Origin: Galdieria sulphuraria
Lineage: Eukaryota; Rhodophyta; Bangiophyceae; Galdieriales; Galdieriaceae
NCBI RefSeq assembly: GCF_000341285.1
Contig: NW_005178467.1
Span: forward strand, 124,001-188,000
Length of the DNA stretch: 64,000 bases
Direction: 5' to 3'
A model generated the notes under the pieces. That model did no database searches, was not told the DNA's origin, and worked only from the letters and a program-made list of their open reading frames with translations. Each line of letters starts with the position of its first letter. Position 1 is the stretch's first letter. The translations under genes and the position numbers were made by a program. This document shows, piece by piece, positions 1 through 11,673 of this stretch.

Positions 1-2539
1 TCATATCCATAAATTGAATGATATCCTTTTTCGATATGACACCCGAAATCTTTCCGCCGTTGAATAACCAACCTACACGAGCTCCTGTATTTTGGAATAT
101 CTCTATAACCTATTTGACAGGTGCTCAACCATAAAATACAATTTCTCAGAATGATTGGTACCTTTACTACTGGTGTGTTATCGGGAATGGTTAACGTGAA
201 GAAGTCCATAATGGATCCCAACTCCAGTACAAGCTCTTCTGAGGAAGAAGAGTTATCATTCAATACAGTAAAAGCTTCATGCAGATTCGAAAGATGACTC
301 GGTGGAGAGAAATGAACTCTTGGATCTCTTGGAGCAAGATTTTCTTTATGACAGAGTCCTAGAACGAATGCAATCGCCTCCCTAGAAACCGAACCAATGA
401 TAGCATTTTCTTCGGAAGACGTAATGATAGGGAAATTCCAGTATTTGTATTCTGTAAGCAGTCGCTCCAAATCTGAAAGATGAAATGAAGTTGATGTTAT
501 GCAAACTACCGGAGTATGCATGATGTTGCGGACACTGAACCATTCAGTACGTGAGTTTTCATTCGGGGGATTGCTTCGAAGATATGGATATCTTTTGATT
601 TTGATGTAAAGCTCATAGATGCTATCCACGTGCAAGACGTCACCAACCCATTTGGAGACAAGGACAGCAATCATAACTGGAAGTAGATAGTGTAAACCAT
701 TTGTCAATTCTATCATAATCACAACCAGTGAAACAGACACTCTAGTAACTCCACCTAACATCTAGATACCCATTAGATGGTCGGCATTCTACCAAGTCGA
801 ATTCTACTCACTGCAGCGGCACCGGTAACGGCATAGATGGCTGGACTTACACAAGATGTTGATAAAAGGCATTCGCGGAACAAGGGGAACTTCGGATATT
901 TGGTCACAGAACCTTTCACTAAAACTCCAATCAATCTTCCACACAAACCTCCAACAGTCAATGAAGGAATAAAAATCCCTGTTGGAAGTTTAATACCAAA
1001 TGTTATAACCGCAGTAAACAACTTTAGAAAGGTTCCTACAAGTAATGCTAGAGCAACTTGTTTTGAGTTTTTAACGGAGCAAAGGTACGCTTCGTTTTTC
1101 TTTGCTATATCATCCAATTCCTGACTGTCATCTGAACATTCATTGAAGAGACTACCCAAGTGACAATTTGAACAGTTCCATAAGAACAAAAGAATACTAA
1201 CCTGGTAAGAATTTCAGAATTGCTGCCACTTAAGAAATCACTGAAATAAAATAGAAAGCAAGTCATCAACGTTACCAATAGTATTTCTCTCATGGGATGC
1301 CGTTTAAAGTAGCCGTGTTTTTCTTTCAGTTTCATCCACAGCAGATTGGTTTTGATAAAAACAGTTCCTAATATTCCCCCTACTGCTCCCGTCAATGCGA
1401 AGAAAACGATTTCGAACCAATTCCAAGGAAGATTGGAAGGAATTTCAAAAATGACTGTTTTCCCATTATAATAAGGATTCATAACTTTTAGCGTCATTGC
1501 GGCCACAAATGCACAATAAAAGGCATGCCATAAAACCTGACTCGAAAAGTATGTGGAAACTTCCTCCAAACTGAATAGAACACCTCCGACAGGTGCACCA
1601 AAAGCGACTGCAACACCTGCTGCTGAGGCACAAGCTAATAATTCTCTATATAATCTGCCATCATGTCGAATGAGAGGGAAAAGTGAACAAAGCAATGCAC
1701 ATAGACAACATCCCAAATGCACATAGGGTCCTTCCTTACCAGCAGATAAGCCAGCAGCAACTGCTAAAGAAACACCCAACATTTTGACTATAAAAGTAAG
1801 ACTCGATAGAAACCCCTTCATAACGACGCCATTGAGAATAGCCTTTACTTCTGGAATACCGCTTCCTGCTGCATATGGAGCCAGCGTAATCACTAAAATA
1901 GCTCCCATACAAGTATAAAGTAAAAGAAATACTACAATATGATAAAAAATCGATGGATGAAGACCAACTAGAGAAAACGTTTGGCAGTTGAAGAACAGTG
2001 GACCATCTTGAAAACACCGAACAAGTGTCAAGCGAATTTGTTCCTTCACAGCACGTTGCCCAATTGAGATAAGGAGCCATACTACATACTCCAAACTTAA
2101 GATCGGACAACCACTCCACAGCTATGTCTAGATAAGCTGCCAGAAAGCCCATTAGCAAACCGACGGCTGTTAATAACAGGGCCACCACAAAGCTCTTTCT
2201 GGTATTACTCGAGTTCTCTCCATAGCCGTTTCTTATCTTAATTTTACTTGATTCGTTTGGCCAGTCTATGACTCTAAAGTCACCCTGACAGTCAGGTCCT
2301 CTGTCTCTAGAAACGGAGCGTAATCTCTTCGTAGATGTCCTTTTATACTCTCTCATATATTTTGACCTTATCGGCAGTTTGTCAAAGAGAGGAGAAACTG
2401 TGCTTCTACCGGCAAAGTTTTCACTCTTCCTTGTATCGTTCTCTGATAAAGGTACAAAATTTGAGCTGCTACTGAGACAAGAATCATAGGACTTTTTATT
2501 ACTCCAAAGGTTCCAAACAGGAACTTTGACCTCCGACAT
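1..2539 (-). CDS. CLC-type chloride channel or Cl-/H+ antiporter, 3' end missing
   Basis: Moves chloride, possibly in exchange for protons, across an internal or plasma membrane. Family signatures are clear: GSGIPEVK (first chloride-site loop), GKEGPYVHLG (second), GAPVGGVLFSLEE, then LPTGIFIPSL and YAVTGAAA. A polar N-terminal tail of about 110 residues precedes the first helix. The frame continues past the membrane part into a CBS domain, which runs off the left edge, so the stop lies outside. Introns can be placed at roughly 65-125 (53 nt), 740-790 and 1140-1200. Near 2007-2049 the frame changes; a 43-nt GT...TTTTCAAG intron there would join the frames, but it removes a short stretch that itself resembles the Cys/Trp-rich loop of CLC-3-like proteins, so that joint is uncertain. 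The first ATG in frame is at 2539 (MSEVKVPVW). Confidence 0.9.
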
Positions 2540-2684
2540 GTGAGCACAAAACAATGAAACCAGCTATGATACAATATTCATAACCTAACCATACTTTTGA
2601 GATAACGACAATGCTAATCCATTTTGGCGCAAATTACAACTCCAAGAGATTCCAAACTTTGTTAATTTGTTTTGTACAAACTTG

Positions 2685-3459
2685 TCAACGAGCCCTATTA
2701 GCTCCACCACTTCTACAATCAGGACACCTCCAAACACCTTCAGGAGCTGATGTCAATCCAACACACTGGAAGTGAAACCATTCGTATGGACACTATGGGA
2801 CGAAGTCATCTTAACATACGAATAACAATACCCTTCTTACGTTAGTATTATCACAAGCAATCATTTCACCATATGAGACTTGATTACAATAACAGTAACG
2901 AGGTTCATTTGGGTCTACTGGCATATCCTCAATTACAGCAAGGTTTGAAAGCTTTCTCTCGCTTCGTTCTCTTGAAGACTTTAGAGTGGAACCAGAGCCA
3001 ATAGAAACTCTTCGGTCTTGCACATTTAAAGGCCATTTTCCTTCTGCTCTCAAATGCGCTTCAAATTCCCGAAGCTTCTCGTCCAATTGTCTCACATTAC
3101 GGTCTACCGAGTCGTATGCTTTTTCTGCAAGCTTCACTTTTTGATCCGTCAAGGCAATCATCTCTCTCTGTGTCTCCTCCAGTTCTTTCCATATATTCTT
3201 TAAACTCTCTGTACTTCTACTTTTACTTTGACCTCTTTCCTGACACTCTTCATTCAGTCTTTCTGCCTCAGCTTGCAGTGCTACTTGAACTTGGTAAAAA
3301 ATAAGAAATGCAACACTTGAGAAACATACCCACACATCTTGCGTCTAACTCTCGTATTTTTGAAAAATGCTGCTTCAAGTCATTCGGTAACGAAGACACC
3401 TTACCTAAAACTTCGTCCAAATAAGAAGGCACGCGAGTTTCAAGTTTTCGATAAGCCAT
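2685..3459 (-). CDS. ING-family PHD-finger protein
   Basis: ING proteins bind histone H3 trimethylated on Lys4 and recruit acetyltransferase or deacetylase complexes in the nucleus. The protein has an N-terminal helical ING region ([19 protein letters not shown] at the start, coiled coil around [10 protein letters not shown]), a basic linker, and a C-terminal PHD finger: [22 protein letters not shown], then after an intron [13 protein letters not shown] and WRCPDC. Two introns are visible, about 3289-3338 and about 2760-2817. The PHD finger carries the full Cys4-His-Cys3 zinc pattern and the aromatic residue (YCYC) used for Lys4me3 binding in the family. The protein is short (about 230 residues), as usual for INGs. 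It is transcribed away from Pescadillo, with the two start codons only 31 nt apart. Confidence 0.88.
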
Positions 3460-3490
3460 CGTTATTGATTGGAGGGAATTGAGAAGAAGA
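3460..3490. promoter_or_regulatory. 31-nt gap between divergent start codons
   Basis: This is all that separates the ATG of the ING protein (minus) from the ATG of Pescadillo (plus). No separate promoters fit here, so the two mRNAs must start inside each other's territory or share overlapping 5' leaders. No TATA-like motif is seen. Confidence 0.55.
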
Positions 3491-5051
3491 ATGGGACAGA
3501 AAAAGCATGCTCAAGGCGCCGCAAAGGCCTACATATCCGCTGCGAAGGCTAGAAGAAAGCTTCAAGTGAGCCTGGAAACGTTTCAAAAGCTATGCATTTT
3601 GAAGGGTATTCATCCTCGAGTTCCCAAAAAGAAGCTTCGAGGTTCCCAAAGGACAGTTTACCTAAAGAAAGACATCCAATTCCTTGCACACGACCCTCTC
3701 ATCCAGAAGACACGGGAAATGAGAGCACAAAGAAAAAAAGATAAAGAAGGCACAGTCGAAGAATGAAAATCTGAAAGTCATGTCTTTGTTGAAAAATTTC
3801 CCGTCATACAGGTTGGAGAGAATCGTACTGGAACGATACGGTACTTTCCGTGATGCTTTGTCAGACCTGGACGATGCGTTGAATATATTGTTTATGGTAT
3901 CTAATCTCACTTGTACCTCGGTGATAGACAGTGATAGAGTTATCCATTGTAGGAGGTTGTGTAGAGAGTTTCAGAAATATGTTACGATGACTTGTGCTTT
4001 ACGAAAAGTATTTGCTTCAATCAAAGGTCTTTATGTTCAAGTAGAAATCGACGGTGTTTTTCCGGTATTTATTATACCTTATAGGCCTTTTCAAAGTGTA
4101 CCTAGAGACGTTGACCAAAGAGTTATCAAAAGCTTCTTAGAGTTTTACGAATGCCTACTGAGTTGTGTGAATCGTCACTTGTTTCATTGGAAAGGCTACT
4201 CATATCCACCTCAATATGAAGAGTCTCTAGAAGAAAAGGGATTTTCAGTCTTTGACGCCTTCAGGCTGGAGTGCAAGAACAATGTGTCACAACTAACAGT
4301 GTGTGGAACCGAAGACTCAGATTTCGGTGTCTCCGATAGTGCAGAGGGAGACAAGAAAGTTGACCATCCCAATAGACTTTTGGAGGGTATGACATTTTTC
4401 CTAGGTCGAGAAGTTCCTTTAGATCTTTTTGATTTCTTGATAAGATCTTGTGGCGGTAATGCATGTTGGGAACTTCCAGGAACGCAGTTTACGGATCCAA
4501 AGGCGATAACTCACTATGTATATGATAGGCCAAATATTCCTGGAGATAGAAGATTAGATGCAGAATATGTACAACCACAGTGGATTCTTGATTCTATCAA
4601 TGCCGGTGTATTACTCCCAATCTCTCTCTATTTGCCAGGAGTATCACTACCACCACATCTAAGTCCTTTTGTGAATCACGAGAATTCAATATATCGACCT
4701 CATTACCAAGACTTCATTTCAGAGTTTAAGACATCTGAAGTTACTGCGTACACAGAGAAAGTGATTGGACAAGAAAATACGAAAAAGGACAAGTTAGATA
4801 CAACTAGCCAAGTCGCTTCTGGTGATGATGGTGAAGAAGAAGAAGAAGAAGACAAAAGACAACGAGCTTTAGTGCCTAATGATAAACTGGAACCTTGTAA
4901 TGAAACTCAAAATCGAAAATTGGCAAAGATGATGATGAGATCGAAAGACAGGTATCGTTACGAAAGAATTACGAGAACTCAGAAGAAGGCAATGAAGACA
5001 GCCAATCGACTCCTTCGTCGCCAGGAGGAGTTGATGCACTCTTCGGATTAA
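3491..5051 (+). CDS. PES1: Pescadillo (PES1/NOP7), ribosome biogenesis, with an apparent one-base frame break
   Basis: Pescadillo is part of the PeBoW complex that matures the 60S ribosomal subunit in the nucleolus. The N-terminus (GQKKHAQGAAKAYISAAKAR, LCILKGIHPR, DIQFLAHDPL) and the long second part (YGTFRDALSDLDDALN, ALRKVFASIKGLY, DVDQRVIKSFLEFYECLL, then the BRCT domain near 4380-4660 ending YVQPQWILDS, LPPHLSPFV) both match the family collinearly. An acidic stretch and a basic Lys/Arg C-terminus follow, as in other PES proteins. The frame shifts by one base at the A7 run 3733-3739. Alignment from memory to human PES1 needs no gap across the shift, and no intron fits, so either the run has one A too many in this sequence or the ribosome skips one base. 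The start is ATG 3491. Confidence 0.9.
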
Positions 5052-5222
5052 ATAAATAAAGTATTATGTCTCGTCATCAAAACTCTTAGAACACTTTCTT
5101 TGTGTTCTGCAATGACCACAACTAGACATACTTTTTTAGATTGGGCTATGAAAGATATATTGCTTTTAAATAAAAAAGTAAAACAGAAAAAAAGACTCCT
5201 AACAGATATTTCATTTCATGAT

Positions 5223-8200
5223 TCAAGTCTTCGGTTGACGTTGCGACTTGCGTCTGTGGTACACTCTTCTCTGTCTCTTTAGACGTTTCTCCAATCTTCG
5301 AACTCCTTTCTTTACAAGAATATGATGTCTCTCATACAAGTCCTGCAAATCATCTAATACCGCATCTGCCAGCACCAAACCAAGGTTTTTAAATCCATCG
5401 AAAACATAGGAAGAGACAAAAAAGGCAGACAGAAACAGAATGTGATCGTCAGCCTAATTATCAATAAAGTTACTATATCAATCTCCATCAAAGTCACGAG
5501 CCATGTACTTACGGAACGAATATACGGAGCATCATATAATGTGGAAGGGGCCACAGTGGTCTGATCTTCAAAAGGTCCGGGAGCTTCAAAACTCACAAAA
5601 GTATCGGAATCATCAAATGTTCTTTGATACTCAGCGTGTTCTAATTGCAGGTATCTGGCATAAAAACGAGCCTGAGCTAGTCTCACTTGCTTTGAGCCTT
5701 CCAAGAGGTTCTCGATGATAGGAGGAACAGTCTTTTTAGACTCGTTCGAGGCGTGAAAAACTGCCTCCAACAGGCCATGACTAAAATCACCGAAATGTGC
5801 CGAACTAGTATTCAGTTTCGATATAGTCTTCCAAAAAATACCTGAGCGTCGTTTGTTTTGTTGGATACTGTTGCTATTGACAGAAGAGCTAGGATTTGTT
5901 TTCCGAGTATTAGAACGTGTTAAACCTAAACTGGTCACTGAGGTCGAGGGAAATTCTACTTGAACCTCCTCAGAGATGGATTGAAGGTTGGTGTTGTTTG
6001 TATCGAGTATCTGTGATTGCTTCTCCAAAGGTTCTTGTTGTATATTGTCAAATGTATCAGCCAATTCAACAATTTCGGTATCCAATTTTTCTTCATCATC
6101 GTTTTTAGCTGCTGAAGCAGTTTCATCGGTTGGTGACGATATCATAATCGCGTCTCTTTCCGAATCAGAGCCATCTCTACCACCGGGAAGCTTTTCAGAT
6201 AGTCCTATTGATGCTGTACGTTGAATATCATTCTCTTCCATTGATGGATTCAACGATTGTTGAATGTTGTCTTTTGCTGTTGGCACAAGTCCTTGTTCCA
6301 TCAATTGGTTTGATAGGTTTTCACACTCTAAAATACTCTGAGACAAGTCTTGCTGTTTTGGATTCTGTTCTCTTGAGAATGTCTCAGAAATACTAAATGG
6401 TCTCGAGTGCAAGTGCTTCCACATGCCAAAATAATCCTTAGTGAAGTGGAGAGAATTGAAGAGCGCTGTACCAGTATTTCTCATATAATCACCAACAATC
6501 CATGCAGCTTTGGTTGTCTCTCTCGCAGATGCATATCCAAATTCTCTTACAAAAGCAATTGAATTGAAGGGCTTCCCTTCCATTATACAACTGATTATTA
6601 CATGCACAAAGCTTTTTCTACTTTCCTGAAGAACGAGTAAATCCTCCATTAGTGGTTTGATAAATAGGTCATAATGAGTATGTGCCAAATGTCCAGTTAC
6701 AAAAGGTTCATAATCCAATAAAGTTGAGAACGCTGACAAACGCGGAATAATTTTACGCTCATATTCGACGGCTGTGGTAATGACTTGAGGAATGGCATGT
6801 AGTTTCGCACTGACACCATTCTGAACACTTCCAAGCCAGTAAAGAGCCTTATTAAAATCACTCTGAATTTCTTGTTTCCAATTTACGGGATTCCTAGAAT
6901 CTTTCCCGGCAGAACCTGATGGTTGACTTTCAATATGCCCATTTACACCCAAAGATCCTTGGTCTATGACGCCATTCATTTCAATATCTGAGGAATTCTG
7001 GACTCCCCAGATCGTTGCCATATGACTATCTGGTTTGCCGTTCGTTCTCGAGTCAATCGGTTCCACCTTAATTGTTCCATAAACTAATTGTCTATCACCA
7101 TGTCGTCCCATCAACTCAAAGTATTCAGAAAGCAACCATCGGTGCCACCTACTCATTTTACGAACAGCCAACGCAAGACACTGCCGAGTTTCCTTCAACG
7201 CTGAATGAGGAAGAACAAATTCACTCAGGAACACAGCGATAATAACACCCAAAGAAATATTTACGAAGCGTGCGAGAGGATAGTGCCATGTAGCTTTGTA
7301 TTCATACGGAGAATACTGATAAAGAATCATCACATACAGTGTGGTGCAAGTGGTAAGAAGTGATGAATAAAACGGTCCGTTCATAAAGTAAACTGCAAAT
7401 GTTGTAACAAAGACAATGACTGCCCCTAAGCCATAAGGTTCCATTGCAGACTGTTTCCAGTTCATCAATAAGAAGCCCATTAAGACTCCAGAACCACATC
7501 CAATGATAGTGACCAGTCCTCCTATTAGAGTGCCTTCTACTGTAGGAGTCATGTAAATCATATAGGCCATCCACAACCAAAGTCCATCAAAATTTTCAAC
7601 ATATTTATACAATGGCGTGACTAAAAAGACAATGATTATCAAAAGCTCTCCAATCCATTTCTTGATAAAATAATGAAACTCCGTCGCTCCAAACAGAGTA
7701 TATAATTCTGTTTTGTTACGAGGAATATTTCCGATCGCGTGATACCAAACTTCAAATGACCAAAAGAGACTTCTTGTCCACCCAAAGAGATTGTGATAGC
7801 CTAGATAACGAATGAGAGATCATATTTTTGATGAAAGCTGAGTAAACGTGCCTCGACGAAAAGATTTCTCTTTTCTCGCTACCATAAGATTGTAAAATTC
7901 TTCATGAATATTGCATAGTGACTCCAACATTGACTTTGACATCACTAAAACAAACATAAGTGGACCTAATTCTAATGCAGTAGATTCTGCACGCAAAGTT
8001 CTCGTGCTATCCCAATATGAAATATATGATGATCGAACTGATACCTTTAACTTCCGTTCCAGCTCTTCCATTTGCAATATTTCATCCTTAATATGTCTCA
8101 TAGAGGAAATACGACCATCATCCAAAGGTTCACTTATACAAGTACCTAAAACAGAACATGTAGTGGCCATTCTGGCATAAAGTTCTTTCATCACAGGAAT

Positions 8201-9559
8201 CATAGACTTCCATCTTTGCAATGTTTCAGCTTTATATCGTCTTCTTCCTCCTTCAAGAACAGAGCGTATAGCGTCCACACGTGAAATAAGATCTTCGACA
8301 GCATCGATTACTCTCAACCATAATCGGATAGGCTCTTTCCGCATGAATTGAATCAGGTTCGGTTCAAAGATACTGTAATTTGCGAGGGTCTTGGCACGCT
8401 TTATGTTACCTTGTGCAGAAATGAGAGTATCTCCCTCTAAAATGCTTTCGAGTACATGAAGGTTGTGCGAAGAACTTCTTAGCCAAGAAGCTGTTCCAGG
8501 ATCCACAGCAATCTGTCTTGTCGGGGCATCACTGCTAGAGAGCGTATCTTGAAAAGTGTCGTCGTCATCAAAACTAGAGTCTGAACTAGTTGATGACGAG
8601 CTCTTGATTTTCGAGCCACTATGTATTGATCCACCTATACGGTCTGTAGAGCCTCTTAAAGAGGAATTGCTATCTATGATAGTAATAGCAAGATATGGTG
8701 AAAAGAGAACGGATGAAATAGATGACATGGAAGAACCAAGTTTGTTCAAAGCATCTCTAATGCTTAGTTTCATATCCTGAACGGAAAATTTTGGAAAAAT
8801 GAGAATGGCTGGAACAAGTGAAAATACGATTGACAATGCAGATGCCACAAGTGTGATCCTCATCGTATACAAAATACTAGAGTTTCCCAAGGTTCTTGTG
8901 TCCAAAAGGTTGAAAACAAAGTTGCTTTCTCCAGTGTAGTAAACCATGCCGGAAACACGGGTATCTGAGTGAAGAATTGTAAATAAGCCTGTGCCTATTG
9001 CTGCCAAGACTATGGTGATTCCAATGCTGGCACGAGCAGCCAAAGCTGCAACAGCTCCAAAACAAGCTCCAAAAATCAGAGCAATTGCTGTAAGACAGGA
9101 GGCCTGCATAACAATACCAAAGTGAAGCTCCTGAACAAAAAAAGTGAGGTTGATAATATAATAAATTAGTGCCAGTGGTGCGTCGGGGAAAGCACTGTAC
9201 AGTGTTGGCACGAAAACAAATAGAATACCAATAAGTGTGCCTAGACAAGCTCTTGCCGCCATTCGAAAAGCATTGGACAAGTAAAGCTTCTTTAGGCGCC
9301 ACAACAGCCTAACATATCTCGTCCCCTTCACCTGTAACCAATAATCTGTGGCGTTGAGTTTAGAAGAAGGTTTGGTTGTTGTACTTGAGTTCCAGCTTAG
9401 AAGGAAATCTTCTATAGACTGGTTTACTGGGCGTCTTTTAGCTTCCATTTCTACCAGGACCCTTGCAGCTCTCGAGGGACGTTCTCTGTCGAAATGGAAT
9501 GGCTTACTCTGCCTCTCTTCTGGACACAGAGGGAACGAGGGACAACTGTTTTGTGTCAT
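5223..9559 (-). CDS. Two-module FUSC-type membrane exporter (aromatic acid exporter/ALMT-like superfamily)
   Basis: A large polytopic protein of about 1,400 residues. The first membrane block (about residues 85-260; AFRMAARACLGTLIGILF, six helices) is followed by a cytosolic helical region with a Ser/Asp-rich linker. A second membrane block (GTLIGGLVTIIGCGSGVLMG, near 7130-7640) and a second long cytosolic tail come next. This duplicated block-plus-cytosol plan is that of the FUSC/ArAE superfamily, which exports organic acids or anions. The two halves lie in the same frame, separated only by TGA 7820-7822. Candidate introns that would remove it exist (for example a 75-nt GT...ACAAG one), so a single protein is the likely product. 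A last intron at about 5450-5513 gives a basic C-terminus (RRLEKRLKRQRR) ending at 5223. The substrate cannot be read from the sequence. Confidence 0.75.
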
Positions 9560-9825
9560 TGGTTTTGACAATTGTGTGTATTGATACACTGTAAATCATC
9601 TCGATAAGGACTTGAGTCTATATAAACAGAGAATAGCACTTTCCTACAGTATAGGAACAAATTGCTTCATTAAACCATCATAAGTAATGTATTCTTGTTG
9701 AAAACAGAATAAAAAGTTATAGGGAAAGGTTCTTCAGGCCTTTACTGGATTCAGAAACTTTCAAACTGTTTCCAAACAGAGTTCTTGTCAACAAGTTTCT
9801 ACTCGTAATGCAACCGAGAAGAAGG

Positions 9826-10260
9826 CTAGTGAAAGAAACGAACGAGGTCTTCGATCAAACTTTGATTGGGCTGAACACCATGTTTTTGCAAGATCTCTGC
9901 CACTCCTCTTCTTTGTTGGGCGAGAATTTCTTCAGAGGGCTATAACAGATATAAGCATCGACGGGAAACAACTAGAAAACACAAACGAACCTCAATTTGT
10001 TGACGAAGTTTCGCAGCTAATCTTTGAACGGCCTGTTCATCTTCACGATTAAAATACTTTGATATCACTAAGTAGTGTCCCTAGAGAACTCCAAACTTGT
10101 CACTCACCGCACTTTCTTGGGCGCTTTCCCTTTCCTTCCATCTGCTCCCCATAGTTCCTTCAGCAACAGACTTTTTCTCTGTATAGAACATTTTCTGACC
10201 TCTTTGCCAAACTTTGGTGACAGAAGTTTTTGTCACACTTAGTAACTTTGCCTTGTTCAT
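9826..10260 (-). CDS. Mitochondrial ATP synthase inhibitor IF1-like protein
   Basis: IF1 blocks ATP hydrolysis by F1Fo ATP synthase when the matrix becomes acidic. A short basic N-terminus (MNKAKLLSVTKTSVTKVWQR) fits a mitochondrial presequence. The inhibitory core is unmistakable: AEGTMGSRWKERESAQESA, joined across a 51-nt intron to YFNREDEQAVQRLAAKLRQQ. The exon joint restores the family motif exactly. A second 51-nt intron precedes the last exon (PSEEILAQQRRGVAEILQKH). Total about 109 residues, the usual size. It would be missed by frame-based gene finding because all three exons are short. Confidence 0.85.
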
Positions 10261-11213
10261 TTTGTATCCTGAGAACACACAAACGACACAACAAATGATA
10301 CAGTCCAATTACAATCGTGCACACTCGAGTTTTCAGTTCATCGACCCAATGTACATACAGTTTCTAAAACTACGATTCAAAACTCACATCCTATTTTATC
10401 TTTACAAGGATTGGCTATTTAGACTGACTTTCTGTGATGCTACTGATTCTTATTCATTGAAAGCTCTTTACATCAATGTTATGATACGCGAAAAAGCTTT
10501 TGAGGACATGTTGGATGGAAGTTTTGTTACCAAGAAACAAGTTTTTGTCAGAAACATAAAGAAATAAACTTAAATATTTGTTTTTCAAGCTTGCTAAGAG
10601 GATAATGAAAGCAATTCACAAGTACCTGTCCAGGTTTTAGAACTATACAGATATAAGAAATTCTCTTAGAAGGCCGATGATTAGATATTCTTACTATTGT
10701 TTTTTCGGGTCATAGTCACATCCGCATTCCATTTCATAGAATAAAAGGTTGAAATAGACAAATTGGTTCTTCTGATCTTGACTTGGTGGAAAAGAATTTC
10801 CTGCAGTTATCAAAAACAAAATCTTTCTGCAACAACGGTATCAGAATGCATCATCACTCGCCAAAGAAAGTATCCTGCTGATAATGGAGAACCTGATGGT
10901 TTCTCGAATAGTTAGTTTTGAAGAATCATTGTGATCTTCCTAGGGTTAGCACTACGACAGGTATTTCTATCCTATTCATTAAACTATGGAGATAAAATCA
11001 CCCCTTCTTTCAGTGTAAAAAAGGATAAAACACGAAGCTGTGGCAAAGTGTGGCAGTTCTTGTTTACACAATCCCTAATATATATATATATATATAAGAG
11101 ATATCCTTCTATCTCGAGGCAACGTTACTGAGTATCTTGATACAACAAGAGAAAAGAATATCAGCAACTGAAAGCACTTTATTGATCTTCATCAACTGGA
11201 ACCTGTTATGGGT
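10261..11213. other. About 950 bp without a recognisable gene
   Basis: Only short frames with no recognisable domain occur. The stretch is AT-rich and holds a (TA)n microsatellite at about 11078-11096. No tRNA or repeat copy was seen. Confidence 0.5.
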
Positions 11214-11480
11214 TCAAATATTGCGTCGCCACTCAAAGTTGGGAGCGCATATAAAACTTGTTTCAACACGGGCACTCTTTACTACATAACAACCCTCGAC
11301 TACAAACTTGGCAACCCGCTCAGCTACCTTTCCGAAACTTGAGCATATATTGGCATACAACGTAACTTTTAAAGAGGCTTCCAAAGCTCCTTCTCTGTGG
11401 TCGTCCACAGTTTCATTCCAAAAGACATAAAAAGTCTCAGAAGAAACTGCAACCACCAGCAAAGAGGAGAGTTTGAACAA
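11214..11480 (-). CDS. Short unidentified frame, faintly OB-fold/SSB-like
   Basis: An open frame of 88 codons whose first in-frame codon is TTG; there is no ATG, and the frame is closed upstream, so any real gene would need an upstream exon. The piece with SFGKVAERVAKFVVEGCYVV resembles the stretch of single-stranded DNA-binding proteins where a hydrophobic strand is followed by an AE-helix and a KG turn, but the match is weak. A candidate acceptor (GTTGCAG) lies just inside it. It may be noncoding. Confidence 0.22.
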   Translation of the reverse strand: MFKLSSLLVVAVSSETFYVFWNETVDDHREGALEASLKVTLYANICSSFGKVAERVAKFVVEGCYVVKSARVETSFICAPNFEWRRNI

Positions 11481-11673
11481 CTCCTCAAAAACTACGCTAT
11501 GCTCGTTTCACTCAACAGTTGGTCGTCTCATCCTCACGGGATAACATACACCGAAGTCAATGCAGTCTTAGGTTAGAATAAAGACGTGAAAAGTGGGGAC
11601 GGCGGTGATTTGCTTTGCTTTTAAAGCAACAGGAATGGTTGTCTAATAGACAAACAAAAGAACAGACATCATT

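Noticed and set aside
1985-2049. Frame shift in the CLC gene
   Set aside because: A 43-nt GT...TTTTCAAG intron (2007-2049) would join the frames; kept only as an uncertainty in the gene entry.
5100-5282. A 60-codon plus-strand frame
   Set aside because: It is antisense to the last exon of the FUSC exporter, whose basic C-terminus explains the open frame.
10214-10567. A 117-codon plus-strand frame
   Set aside because: Its first part is antisense to the IF1 first exon and the rest has no family or codon signal.
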